From NCBI GenBank assembly GCA_019915135.1, contig JAHLMK010000004.1, forward strand, positions 2,356,001-2,420,000: 64,000 nucleotides of DNA, written 5' to 3'. A program made the translations under genes and the position numbers. This stretch comes from Strobilurus pachycystidiatus. Taxonomy: Eukaryota; Basidiomycota; Agaricomycetes; Agaricales; Physalacriaceae. Below the pieces are notes generated by a model. The model saw only the letters and a list, made by a program, of their open reading frames with translations. It made no database searches and was not told the origin of the DNA. Below are positions 22,151 to 33,166 of the stretch, piece after piece; position 1 is the first letter of the stretch, and each line of letters opens with the position of its first letter.

Positions 22151-22898
22151 AAACTGCGCGAAATTTGATTGAAGAATGTGTGCCAGTGGGCGTCCCACAT
22201 TGATCTTTTCTTGTCCGGATTGAATCTAGTGAGGCTGTGGCTTCAGATGAAAGACCAAATGCGTGTCGAATTTCAGCAGAAGACAGAAGTTACAGAGCGA
22301 TCCAGTGGTATGGCACTGCCTGTGTACGCCTGATGGTAGCCGTCAGGTAGCCGTTGAGAGCAATCTTGGGCTCGAGATGATGCACTCGATCGATCAATGT
22401 CGGCCTGCCAATGCCCAAGTGGGACGCACCCACGTGATGACATAGAGCGCTCTCGCGCTCTTCTGAGTCTTCATTTGTTACCAGTAAGTTACTAGAGTAC
22501 TACTAGTTCCAGGCATCCGTTCCTTCCACACCTTTCTCATCTGGCGATAGGGAGGACATCAATCTGTCGACTGGCAATGCTCCACCGCTATGAACCGGGG
22601 ACACACCTCTACTCGTTCGATGGATTTGCCAGTCTTGCGGGCGCGTATACTGAGTGCTGAGCGAGATGGTCTTGCCAGCGGAGGAGCAGTACATACTTAC
22701 ATGGGTAGCTACATTCTTCCACGTCACCAGTGACATCCCGCCTGGGCCCTGCGATACCCAAGGCGATACCTCTAAGTTTCATTGATGGTGCCGGGTCTGC
22801 TGATGCGCCCGCTCCCAATTGTCATCATTCTCTAATTATACCATCATCTCGCTATGTAGCCGCCCTCATGGCACGGACCTTCTCCGTCCTACGACGAC
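22151..22898. other. 5' flank of the potassium channel gene
   Basis: No gene is supported. The last 60 bases before ATG 22899 hold pyrimidine-rich tracts typical of fungal leaders. An ATG at 22868 opens a short out-of-frame ORF of 16 codons that overlaps the channel start, a possible upstream ORF. Confidence 0.35.
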
Positions 22899-24685
22899 AT
22901 GAACGACCCCGGGCTTGAGAGTCCCATCGTCGAGTCGGGCGACGTGGTCGAACATTCACCCGAGGAGAAGGAGCAGGCCATCGATTTCACCGCTGCCAAA
23001 AAGTACGTGCCAGCAGAAACAGGGTAGACTCGGAGGCTGACGCTGGTCCTGTCGTAGACGATGGTGGTTTTTCTCGACGGCGTTCCCGATGGTGGCCGGC
23101 ACGTTTGGGCCCCTCGCAAATCTGATGAGCGTGTGTGCGCTGGTGCAGACATGGAGAGTGTACATCCCGCCCGGTGCTAGCGAACAGTCCGGCGCAGTGC
23201 GTATCGCCGACCCGCCTTGGTGTGCACCCATCCCCATCCCTCCGTGTCCGTGTCTGACCGCCTGACAGGCTGCTAGCGCTAAACGGCGTCTCCCTCGGCT
23301 CGGCCATCGCCGCCAACATGTTCCTCCTGCTCAACTTTGCCCGGCGCATCCGCTACCGCATCGCCCAGCCGCTGACCATCGTCCTGTGGTACCTCTCTGC
23401 CGTCCTGCTCCTCGTCCCCCTCTGCCTCACCGACGATCTGCGCATTGAGCCGCGCTCTAATCACGCGTTTTCGCAGTCCTACTACTACGCCCTCATCTCC
23501 GTCGTGCTCTACCTCATCATCTCGACCCTGCTGCTCATGCACTCCATCGGCGCGTACCATTTCCGCGCGTACCCGCCCTCCTTCTCCACGCTCACCGTCG
23601 CGCAGCGCACGCTCATGCTCCAGACCATCGCGTACGCGCTCTACATAGCTGCCGGCGCCGCCGTCTTCTCCTCGCTCGAGCACTGGAACTTTATCGACGG
23701 CGTGTACTGGGCGGACTACACGCTCCTCACCGTCGGCCTCGGCTCGGACTTTCCCCTCATGCATACCACGAGCAGGGCGCTGCTCATCCCATACGCAGTC
23801 GGCGGCATCATGATGATCGGTCTCATCGTCGGCAGCGTGCGCGGGCTCGTCCTCGAGCGTGCCGTTGTGCGCATGGAGAAGGCGCGTCTGGAGAAGGAGC
23901 GCGCGACGTGGGAATCGGATCGCCGCTCGTCGCACAGCGGCCCGCAGGAGGAGTACGAGATGATGCGCAAGATCGAGGCGCGCGCGGAGATAGCGCGGCG
24001 CTACTCCGCCCTCGCCATGTCCACGACGTCCTTCTGCGTCCTCTGGACCATGGGCGCGCTCGCGTTCTGGTACTCCGAGGCTCCGCAGGGCTGGACGTAC
24101 TTTGAGGCGCTCTATTTCAGCTATACCACCCTCCTCACCATCGGTTATGGCGACTTTTACCCGGCTTCGAATTCGGGGAAGCCGTTCTTTGTGATATGGA
24201 GTTTGATTGCTGTGCCGGCGATGACGATCCTGGTGAGCAATCTCGGGGACACGCTGGTGGATTCGCTCAAGTTTGGGACTATACTGATTGGGCGGTATAC
24301 CATCTTGCCGGAGAGGCACGACGAGAAGGAGGACGCGTGGATGCCAATTGACGATGTGATGGAGAAGCAGCATCGGGCTCTGATGCTCACCAAGGCGATT
24401 CGCAGTGTTGCGCACCATCTGGGCGAGAGGCCGCCGAAGAAGTACAACTGGGAGGAGTGGAAGACGTTTATGACCCTTTGTGAGGACGACGCGATGAAGA
24501 AGATGTGGCTGGCGGATGACGGGCCGCTGTTCAGCGACATGGACGAGCCAAAGTGGCTGATGATGCGGTTGCTGCAGGAGCTGGAGACGGTGTTGGAGGA
24601 GGAGCTTGTGGTCACGGAGGAGTATAGCCTGAGGGGGACCACGGTCCACAACATGACTCACGACTCACTTTCTTCTCATTCGTAA
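22899..24685 (+). CDS. TOK1: two-pore outward-rectifier potassium channel (TOK type)
   Basis: Fungal plasma-membrane K+ channel with the eight-TM, two-pore layout, which lets K+ out on depolarisation. Exons are 22899-23002, 23058-23219 and 23269-24685; they sum to 561 codons (560 aa) in frame. The N-terminus is acidic and cytosolic (MNDPGLESPIVESGDVVEHS). TM1 begins after KKRWWFFSTAFP, and TM2-TM4 run through LALNGVSLGSAIAANMFLLL, TIVLWYLSAVLLLVPLCL and YYALISVVLYLIISTLLL. The pore 1 filter reads TVGLGSDF and pore 2 TIGYGDFYP. A charged, probably helical linker (RMEKARLEKERATWESDRR) lies between the two pore units. After the last TM a tail of about 160 residues follows, as in TOK proteins. 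The pore 1 filter GLGSD departs from GYG but is typical of the first pore in this family. The call is firm. Confidence 0.93.
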
Positions 24686-24852
24686 ATTCTTTGTATAATA
24701 CGACACCGTGTAATACCTACCTTCATGCTTGACATTAGTAACTTATCAAGTATTGCAACACCTGCCCATTCTCATTCGTAAATTCCTTGTATATACGACA
24801 CCTTGTAATACCTCTATTCTTGACATTGGTATCGAGTTTTGCAACACATACC
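24671..24852 (+). repeat. tandem duplication at the 3' end of the channel gene
   Basis: Two neighbouring units begin with cattctcattcgtaaatt.ctttgtat or a near copy and share acgacacc.tgtaatacct, cttgacatt and a final ttgcaacac. Unit 1 starts near 24676 and overlaps the stop codon; unit 2 starts near 24768. The second unit repeats a possible polyadenylation region. Confidence 0.7.
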
Positions 24853-24997
24853 CACCACCTGAATGACTCTATTACACAAAAAAGACGTGTATTACTTCTC
24901 ACCAAGAAACAAAAATTCGACACGAGTGTATACCGAAGAAAGCGAAACGTAAAACCTACCCATCACGTCAATTGCCCTTGATCCCCGGTACTAGCCT

Positions 24998-26566
24998 CTA
25001 ATTACCACCATCTACTGACATCAATTCCCTAGCCAAAGCGTCCATCTCCTTCCTCAAATGCCTCCCCCTCCCATACCAAAAGAAGGTCCTCAGCAATCCT
25101 CTATCCGCAAGCTGCCTCACATAGTCCTTACCCTCCTCTTTGAACCCATTCAGCTCGGAAACAACAACTGCCTTACTCGCATACTCAAACGCCTTGTCTA
25201 CATCTCCCAGACACACATACGCATGCACGGCATGACACGCCGCATCGGCATATCTGCTCGACCGTTGCATGCGCTCAGCCTCCACGGTATGGATGAGCTC
25301 GACCCCAGCGCGGATGGTCGCGTCGAGCTTTGGCCCAAAGGTGTTGAAGTATCCATCCTTGACACGTTCGCCGAAGAAATCCCATAGGCTGGCTATCCTC
25401 GCGAGGCGCTCGTCTGACCGGGATGGATCTTTGCAGCGCGCGCAGTCGCAGACGATATCATAGGAGCGCAGTACCTCCTTGCGGTCGGCGTAGGTATCGT
25501 CGATGCCGGTGTAGCTGCCTGTGAGTTCCTCCTTTGGCTGGATGTCACGCACGGCGAAGAGCCGCTGGGAGAACGAGGACGTGTTCCACTTCAGCTTCGT
25601 GTTCGGAGCACAGCTGGGAGGATAGAGTATGGTCAACAAGAGAAGATACAAAAGAGAAACATTGGCACTGACTCGTGGTTGAGGCGAGACTGCGTGTCCC
25701 ATACGCCAGCAAAGCTATTGGCAATATTATCTGGACCTAGTAGACCGTAAGTAAATGCACCTGGTGGACAACTTCCAAGTCTACCTGGGATGGGGATAAT
25801 CGACCCGACAGACCAGCGGTTAGTCCTGAGGCGCCCATAGACGGGCCCGCTTCCGTCATGCTCGTGACTGTTGCACAAGGCCATATACGCCTGTCGTTTC
25901 CCCGGGTTCATCCTCTCGAGCATGAGCTCCACCCTGCGCCTCTGGTGCAAGAGCGCTGCCCATCGCTCCTGCTCCCTCGTGCGACGCATGGGGAGCTCGG
26001 CACCAGTGGGCTGTGTTCCACAAGGAGAGAGGACAAGCGGCCGCTCGTCGACGATCATGGTGCCCGCCTTGATCAGGCGCGTCGCGATGAGGCCTTTGCC
26101 TTTGCCGGGGATGTCAACGAGCGCGTACATCTTGGGAGCGGGCTGGAGGGGGAGGGGGAAGTCTGGATTAAGGGCGAGGAGTTTGTCGCGCACAGAGGCG
26201 GGCATGAGACACTCGACAGCGCCGCCTGGGGTGCCGGCGGGAGGAAGTGTGGCGTTGATCAAGATTTGGCCGGCATAGGATGATGTGGGGTCAGCGAACA
26301 GGGTGGGGTTGGCGGGGACCTGGTAGTCGGGCGGCATCACTGGAGACCGGCGTCAGCGAGAACGAGAAACGAGAACAAGAACAAGTTGAGTACTTGCCTA
26401 CTGGTTGAGTAGGATGAGGATCGGCGAGCCACGGCGCTTTGGCGATTAGAGCAGCGGAATGGGAAGGGGTCGTCGTCGTCGTCGTAGATGCAATGGAGAC
26501 GGCAGCCGGAATGCCCAGCCTTTTCGTTGCTCTCTCCGACTTGAGGAATCCTCGCTTGAAAGTCAT
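24998..26566 (-). CDS. SET-domain protein (SMYD-like lysine methyltransferase candidate)
   Basis: Protein methyltransferase candidate using S-adenosylmethionine; substrate unknown. The N-terminal exon reads MTFKRGFLKSERATKRLGIP with a Thr/Ser stretch. The next exon starts with PPDYQVPANPTLFADP. The SET part begins MYALVDIPGKGKGLIATRLI and includes TMIVDERPLV. It continues over introns to DNIANSFAGVWDTQSRLNHD|CAPN, where the NHxCxPN motif is split by an intron (gtcagtg..cccag at about 25672-25620) and reads NHDCAPN. Then come RLFAVRDIQPKEELTGSY (the GEEL-like motif) and a post-SET cysteine cluster CDCARCKDP. The C-terminal 150 residues are helical and TPR-like. No MYND zinc finger is visible. 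The exon 1/2 junction near 26400 does not resolve cleanly in frame with a standard donor, so the first exon may be wrong. Confidence 0.75.
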
Positions 26567-27307
26567 CGCGGCGTGCTGGCTGTCGAGGTCGAGGAAAGTT
26601 GGCTCAGAGAGGAACGGTGAAGTCAGTATACTTATGTGGGGAATTGAAGGATGAACTTTAACTTAACATAGCGGATCCTATACGTATTACGCGGCGCCTA
26701 TGTAGGGGAGCACTGTGTTTGAATACAAGCACGATCATGTGCCTTCTTTCGTAGTTTTATACATGTCAATGACCGTATGGACCGCGCGCCTGGACTTACT
26801 CAGCCATTTTGCCACCAGTTCACTTTCTGTCTGTTCGTTATCCTCTTCCTCCCATTTGCAGATATGTGACTCGGACCAGGACCAGGCTCTCGGTAATATT
26901 CTCCTTGCTTGTAGCAGCAACCCGTTCCAAATGATAACGATACACACGTGTGGCCATCAGGAAGGAGCGAAGTTCGCTCGGCCATGATGACTGTGACCGT
27001 GAGAGGCTTGCGAGCCTCGACTGCGATCTGAGCTCGGGTGTGGCGTGCGAAAGGGCGTGGTGCAGTAACGGCAGCCACTCTACGAGTCATTCAGAAAGGC
27101 GGTGATGCCTCCCAAACGAGGCAGGAAAAGAACTTGGCACTCCGCGTCGCCCCAAGCGGAAGAGGATGGACTGTACTGGATGCATCGGCACTGGATTTAC
27201 TACCAGGCTGGAAGAACGGAGATATGTAGATACAATCAAGTTGGGACGCACACGACAGGATGTGGAGATCCGGGTTCAATCTATCGCGCCACGATATTAT
27301 GCGGCGG
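26567..27307. other. intergenic, nothing seen
   Basis: 5' flank of the SET gene followed by DNA without recognisable genes. A gatccgggttcaatc stretch near 27270 recalls a tRNA T-arm but has no acceptor stem partner. Confidence 0.35.
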
Positions 27308-27549
27308 ACGTACACTGGCGCTCAAAAGTGATGCAGCTGCCTAAAAAAAAAAATGGGCTCAACATGTCCTTCGTTTGACTCCTTCTTTTTTTGGTGAGGT
27401 CTAAGGATCTGTCGGACCAATTCCTGCTACTTTTTTTGTCTCAGAAAAATCAGTATCATGGCACGAAAAATGAGAGAAACAGCAGATTTACCCCGATCAC
27501 CCGCGTTCCCAAAAAGGCAGCTGCATCAATTTTGAGCGCCAGTGTATGT
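27308..27549. repeat. 31-base inverted repeat with a 175-base loop
   Basis: The left arm near 27309-27340 reads acactggcgctcaaaagtga then tgcagctgcct. The right arm near 27517-27548 is its reverse complement with one mismatch. Both inner ends are followed by A-rich runs. It could be a MITE remnant or a cruciform-forming sequence. Confidence 0.65.
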
Positions 27550-27929
27550 ATCGGAGATGCAGCGGGTGATCGCAAGCCATTCCCGGAGTGTTTGGACAAA
27601 GTTGATGTTCATAGTACGAGCTCACTTTGAAACCATGATCAGCTAGATCGGAATCCAGACTGCAGGAACAGGCCGAAATGTGCCTCGATGCGCGATGCTC
27701 GAGTGCACAAGATAGATTGTGGCAGAATAAAGCAAGGGAAGAAACTAAGTACACCAAAGAACACAGAAAAATAAATATACAATAAAGATACAATATAACA
27801 AGCGAGACTGAAGCGGAACTATGCTAGAGATAAGTGTTCGAGGAAATTAAGATCGGAGCGCAAAACAGTCCTGTCATCCCACAACTATCCACCCAACGAT
27901 CGCACTTACCCAACACCTCAACTGACACC

Positions 27930-28235
27930 CAGCGACGGCAAATCGACAAGTTAGGAAACAACCCCCGCCGCGTGGCGAGGGCGCTTTCATCTATCTTTAA
28001 TCGTAAGCCACGGGAACTTGGCAGAGAACCGACTGCTGGCACATAACGGTAGTCGTTGTAAGACGCCCCGTGCCGCGTCAAGCTATCCGCGTTCTAGTCC
28101 TGTCGTTAGGTGTCGAGTCGGCAAGTAGGGCAAGCATGAAACCCCCAAGGCAAATCGACAAGTAGGGAACAACCCCCGCCGTGTGGCGAGGGCGCTTTCG
28201 TCTATCTTTGATCGTGAGCGTGGGGGTCCGGAGCG
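27930..28235 (+). repeat. direct repeat of about 80 bases, two copies
   Basis: Copies at about 27937-28013 and 28148-28230 share ggcaaatcgacaagt.agg, aacaacccccgccg, gtggcgagggcgctttc and tctatcttt.atcgt.ag. Spacing is about 213 bases. They lie in the 3' flank of the zinc-finger gene and appear non-coding. Confidence 0.7.
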
Positions 28236-28335
28236 ACGCGACTCGGACTGGTCCTGTACATGGAGGCGCGAGACGTATCATCGGAGGTCGGTCAGGTGTC
28301 GAAATGTGAGACTTGGGCGTGCCGAAAAGGTGTGA

Positions 28336-29452
28336 CTACACTCTCCACGTAGTGGAGTTGGATAGAGGAAGAGGAGGAATGGGCATAGCTGAGGATAGAT
28401 CGTTCTGTGCGGATGGAGGCTGCACCCATTGCACTTCGAACGATGGCGGCGAGTAGGGACTCGGATCCGCAGCGTAGGAATAGACATTCGACTGGATGAA
28501 GTCGGTGAAGGCCTGCTCCGGCGCATAGTGCTGGGGAGCGAGGTCCGGAGTGTAGTCGTAGTTGTACGCTGCAGGTGCGAACGCTGGCTCTGGGGAGGGA
28601 TAGGAGACGGAATGTTCGTAGTTGTAAGCAGCAGGTGCGTACGCTGGCGCCATCGACGTCGACTGGGACATGGATGGCTCCAGGTCGTAGTAGAAGGCGG
28701 GAATCGGACTAGAGGATTCGAAGCCCATACCAGTGGTGAGCGCGCTCCAGTCGACGGAAAAGTCCATTGTCGTGTCAAGGGCAGGGATGGTGTCCACGGC
28801 GGGAAGGAGTAACTTTGCATCCTCCTGCATGAAGAAATAGTCATCAAACGCGAACGTCTGTTCGTACTCGGACTCGAGTTTGAACGTCGACTCGATGGGA
28901 GTGGAAGGGAAGCTCGACGAGGAGGAAGAGTTGGAGCTGGAGTCGGAGTCGGAGTAGAGAGCAGGGACGAAGGCCTCCTTCGAGTGACGGATACGCTTTG
29001 CGGTAGGCTTCGCCTTGTACTGGTGCTTGCGCTGACGATGGCGGATGAACCCAGATGGGTCACCGGTCGCGAAATGGCACCCGTCCTCGGGGCAGACGAG
29101 ATCCTTCGTGTTTGTGTGTCTGTCAAATTATCAGTAAGACGGACAGCAGATTGTGAAAGCCACTCACTTCTTGACATGCGTCATCAAGTTCGAGTTCTGG
29201 CGTGCGGCATGGCCGCAGCCGGGGAAAGGGCAGACGAAGCGCTTCGTCTTGGGATCATGCGTAGCGATATGGCGCTTCATGTCCCTGCGGCGCTCGAAGA
29301 CCCGTGTGCAGGTAGGGTGAGGGCATGCCTAAAGGAGAACAAAAGAGGGTCAGCGATCGATTCCCGACGAAAAGACAATAAGGCGCGTCCGAATTCGAAC
29401 AAGAGGCGGGATGGGAACTCACAAAAGCAGGTGATGGGATGGTGGTAGACAT
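28336..29452 (-). CDS. C2H2 zinc-finger transcription factor (three fingers)
   Basis: Nuclear DNA-binding regulator; targets unknown. Exons are 29452-29423, 29328-29168 and 29119-28336, which sum to 325 codons (324 aa) in frame. The first exon encodes only MSTTIPSPAF. Three fingers lie at about residues 11-90: CPHPTC..HIATH, CPFPGC..HVKKH (split near its end by intron 2) and CPEDGC..HRQRKH, each with four residues between the cysteines. A basic KAKPTAKRIRH patch follows, a possible nuclear localisation signal. The rest is an acidic, Ser-rich, then Tyr/Pro/Ala-rich tail that repeats AYAPAAYNYE and AFAPAAYNYD, which could be an activation domain. A minus-strand ATATAAGG lies about 125 bases before the ATG. 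Confidence 0.85.
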
Positions 29453-29575
29453 TGTGTGTTACGAGGGACACTTAGAGAGGAGAAGAGAAGAGGGCTGGGA
29501 GAGTGGAGAGGGTGTTGGTCTGATAGCGCAGATGAAGCCGGGGAAGGTGCTGGAGTCAACATAGCCAGCCACCGT

Positions 29576-29583
29576 CCTTATAT
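29576..29583 (-). promoter_or_regulatory. TATA-like box of the zinc-finger gene
   Basis: On the minus strand this reads ATATAAGG, about 125 bases upstream of the ATG at 29452. It is the only TATA-like element near that start; function is inferred. Confidence 0.35.
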
Positions 29584-31527
29584 GCAGTCTGAACGAAAAG
29601 CAATTCGCAGGGTCTGTCATTTTACATAGCTGGATATGGTATGTCAGGAGGCCCAGTCAAGACGAGTGGCAAGCAATTGGGGTGAGTGGCACAGAATAAC
29701 CCGTTATGGAAGAGGTCTTTGTCCATCGCCATGTGCGCTGGTCAAAGATGCATGAAATTGCCCAGAGTGGTACTCGGTATTTCGTCGGTCTTGCGCGTCG
29801 TGGGCCGCATAGCATCAGATTGAGTGTCCAGTATGAGCTGGGCGACACTTCTCCGGACGTACGATAGCGCTAGGCCACCAATCTTGACGATTAGCCTCGA
29901 GAACGCGACCAGAACGCGTATGTAGGATCAATTGCGATGGATCGAGAGGATGATACTTCCTTCTTCCCAGTACGACCGTCAAAAATGCAGTGCTGGCAGT
30001 CGCGCTGCGCAACTGCTCGCTCGGTATTCCCGCGAAAAGCTGTCGTTGGTTCATCTGGAGCAGGCGTAGTGCCGACATGCCGGCTTATTTTGACGGCTTG
30101 GTATCCGGCCCGGCCGCCCGTCATTCGAGGCGCTCTTGCCTTTCGCGTTCATGACGCGATATACCCTTTACATGCGCCCCCTGCCAGGCCAGCTTGCCCC
30201 GTTTCTCATCGAACCACTCTCCACGACGTGCCCATCCCGCCTTCTCCCCGCCTTTTGTCCTGTCACCAAAAGCACAATCCCCATACACCTCACCAGCGGC
30301 GGCCTCCTACAAAGCGCCCTGTACGCTCTCCCTCTCAACAATACCTTTGCTCTCCCATTCCATCGGTTAGTGGCGCTGCGCCAAAAGTAACTGTCCACCC
30401 TGTGGTTCTGATCTCCATGGTTGACCACTACCTGCGCCGCCCGTAAAAGCAGGCCCGCGTGCTCGGCGCGCGCACGAGGAGCGGAGTGGACGTACATAAG
30501 GCTCAATGGCTCATGCATCCACTTCCACGCGCTCTCCTACCTGATTCAAATTTTGACTCGCGAAAACCCGCGCCGCACCAACCCATCCATGTTGCATGTC
30601 GCGCTCCGAGTCGGCGTCAACTACCTTATGTTCCCCAGTGGATGTGTGTCTCCCCCAGATCTGCGTGGACCATACAACCCACCCTCTACCTCGCGCTCGA
30701 CCGCCTCCTCGGGTACGCCTGCTCTGACCACGGCGAGTTGGCTCTGGGAACGTATTTGATGGACACCTTCGGCGCGAGCACGGAGAGTCTGAAAAAGGGC
30801 GGGTTGAGTTCGATTCAGCAGGTACGTGAACGGAAAATGATATGGTAATGTGTTCGCTGATCCTTATCAAGACATGCCCCGGCGCGTTGTAACTTAACTC
30901 GCCTTCGTGAATTCCTCTGCGTGCGTTTCGTAGCAGGGGAGGTACTTAATGCATACCTTTGATGTGAGCACGGAAAGCCGCGAGATGAGGAGGCCGTTAT
31001 CTCAGGTAGGCATCAAATCCTCATTTGCCTCAAAGAGCTCGCTGACAAGCTCTTTAGGAGACGCTGGTGATATCGTTTCGGCAAGAGCCTGGTAGGCGCA
31101 CAGCCACGGATCACTGCCTGAAAGTACTCGACATATGTTTGCCGGGCAATGCTTGATCTTCTTTCCGTATATTTTTGGCTCCTGCGCTTCTGTGGTTCTT
31201 TCATTCCTCGACTTGACAGCGTGGTAAGTATCCACCGACGACGAGGACCACCGTGACATACGTCGATGTCTGCCGTGTCGCGTAGACCGCCAGCGCGGTG
31301 AAATGAGTCAAGGCCGCCTTATCTTCGCGGCCCTACGAACACTACTATCAAATGGCCAACACGGGGGTAAGTTCGAGCTGCTATGAGGAGCACTAAGAGC
31401 GCTCAACGTGTTCCCAATGCATCACATCAATGCCAACTGACCTTCAATTCAGTCCGCGCTGCGAGGGTGACAGCATGTTCCTGATACAAGCCTCATTGTA
31501 CAGCTTTCCATCTGACCTCTTCCCATC
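29584..31527. other. intergenic, no gene supported
   Basis: Open frames at 30136-30848 (+) are not supported by splicing or motifs. One stretch near 30690-30820 (ALDRLLGYACSDHGELALG) looks coding but stands alone. No repeat or RNA gene was seen. Confidence 0.35.
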
Positions 31528-32100
31528 ATGTCGTCCTCTACACTGGTACCAAGATTGAATCCCGAGCAGTCGGACACCAGCGAGCAATGGCACACGACTG
31601 ACGAGGACACAGGCATACCTGACCCGGAATACGAGTCAGCGAAGGATGAGTCGGACACCGCTAGTGAGGAACCGGGGTCAGAGAACGAGGACGATGATGC
31701 CGCTGATGGTGAATGGATACCCAGTGAGCTGCTGGCAGGTCGATTCGCTCGGAAGAGCATCAAACCGATACACAGCCATTCAGGTTATCCACACTGTGGA
31801 TGTTTTCGTGACTCTGGCGACCAACCGAACATTCACATGATCTTTGATCTGTTCGACTGCATTGTTGACATGGTAGACTCACCTCCTGGAGATCCTCAAT
31901 ACCGGCCACATATTGTGTTCTGTGTAAGTCGCTGGAGGATGTTGAACGGGAGTATGACTTATCGAGGTCAGATTCCTGATATATGCATCATATTCCTGGT
32001 GCTCCAGTATCTACTGGACACCCCAATCCGACATCGCAAGCTGAAGCTCCGTGCTATGACTGATACAAAAGAAAGATGGTGTGTTGAAGGATCAAAGTAA
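31528..32100 (+). CDS. acidic hypothetical protein (190 aa)
   Basis: A single-exon ORF begins MSSSTLVPRLNPEQSDTSEQ. The first 70 residues are very acidic and Ser/Asp/Glu-rich (PEYESAKDESDTASEEPGSE), and probably disordered. The second half is more ordered (IHMIFDLFDCIVDMVDSPPG and ICIIFLVLQYLLDTPIRHRK). No known domain, signal peptide or clear membrane segment. It lies about 210 bases upstream of the helical-domain gene on the same strand and could be a separate orphan or a misjoined 5' part of it. Confidence 0.4.
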   Translation: MSSSTLVPRLNPEQSDTSEQWHTTDEDTGIPDPEYESAKDESDTASEEPGSENEDDDAADGEWIPSELLAGRFARKSIKPIHSHSGYPHCGCFRDSGDQPNIHMIFDLFDCIVDMVDSPPGDPQYRPHIVFCVSRWRMLNGSMTYRGQIPDICIIFLVLQYLLDTPIRHRKLKLRAMTDTKERWCVEGSK

Positions 32101-32309
32101 GACCTCTCAATTGTTGGGGTAATCACACGATCTCACTCAGTGCATAAATCAGGGAATCCTTTCACTGCTTAGCCATGAAGAAGTCATCCATCCTCCCTGG
32201 TCACCCTTTCCAGGCCAGTATCCTCTTCCCACACATTATTCCCCTTGTTGTCCCATGCTTCCATCGAATGAAAGTGCGTATCATATCTTTGAAATCCCAG
32301 ATAGCAAGG

Positions 32310-33166
32310 ATGATGCCTGAGGACTCCTCGGATCTGGACATGGAGTTCAGTACAAAGGGTGTGTTGACGGTTGACTCCATCCTGAGCTGTCTGGATGTCA
32401 TGGAGAGTATCGTGAAAGTAATACCCGTCATTGGAAGTCTCATTGAGGGACTGTGTGGGACGGTTAGGAAAATACTTGTAGCAGCGCAGGTATGCAGGCT
32501 TATTTTGCAAATCTCTACATTGTTGCCCCATGCGAATCCTATAGAGCGCAAAGTCAAACCAAACAGCGTGCACGTCGTTGGCTACCCATGCGGCAAATGT
32601 CACACTCACGATCCTCAATGAGCTTGCGCGCTCATCGAACGGTCAGATTCCACAACAAGTTGACCTGAGAATTATAAAGCTCCTCTCGTATGCTACCTTT
32701 CCCTCAGCGCTTACTACCTCCAACAATCAGTGACGCTGGATAGTACTTTAGAGATGATCGAGACGCGCGTCTGCTCCCTGGCCAAATACAAGGGCGCAAA
32801 GGCATTCGTCTATCAGCACAGGATCAAGAAGGATCTAGGAGACCTGCGTGAGGCGCTCGACAAGTCACTTGTTGTCTTCCAGGTATGCATGTGTCCGCCG
32901 GCCTTCCCAGCACAAGCTGAATAAATGGTTTACGTTTATAGATCAGCAATGATATCTCCACTGTGCGCCTGCTGAGGGATTTACGTGTCCTGCAGAAAAC
33001 AACACAAGCCGAGCAGATGTCGGCTCATGGTGTGACGCACCAGCAGTTGGACCAAATTCTCATGGTAAGCCTGCTCCTGTAATTGACCGAGACACGCTCA
33101 TTCTGGGACATCACCGGCTTATAGATGTTAGCGGAGCGGTGGCCTGATACAACGGTAATGATTTGA
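32310..33166 (+). CDS. alpha-helical protein resembling an MLKL-type N-terminal four-helix domain
   Basis: The start MMPEDSSDLDMEFSTKG is followed by VDSILSCLDVMESIVKVIPV and IGSLIEGLCGTVRKILVAAQ. This pattern of amphipathic helices resembles the domain found at the N-termini of many agaricomycete NLR-like and kinase proteins and likened to the MLKL N-terminal bundle. Introns are 32490-32544, one between about 32641 and 32731 (donor uncertain), 32883-32941 and 33065-33124. Further helices are LDSTLEMIETRVCSLAKYKG, IKKDLGDLREALDKSLVVFQ and ISNDISTVRLLRDLRVLQKT. The frame ends MLAERWPDTTVMI* at 33166. No NACHT, kinase or repeat domain follows, so it would be a stand-alone signalling module or a truncated receptor. 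The family link is by pattern only. Confidence 0.5.

Noticed and set aside
23279..24661. 460-codon minus-strand open frame
   Set aside because: It is the mirror of the potassium channel exon; the GC-rich third positions of that gene keep the opposite strand open. It has no family motif.
27260..27290. gatccgggttcaatc, tRNA-like
   Set aside because: No cloverleaf could be drawn with the flanking bases.
28278..29177. 299-codon minus-strand frame rich in Arg, Ser and Thr
   Set aside because: It is an alternative frame of the zinc-finger gene's last exon; the frame with C2H2 fingers explains the locus.
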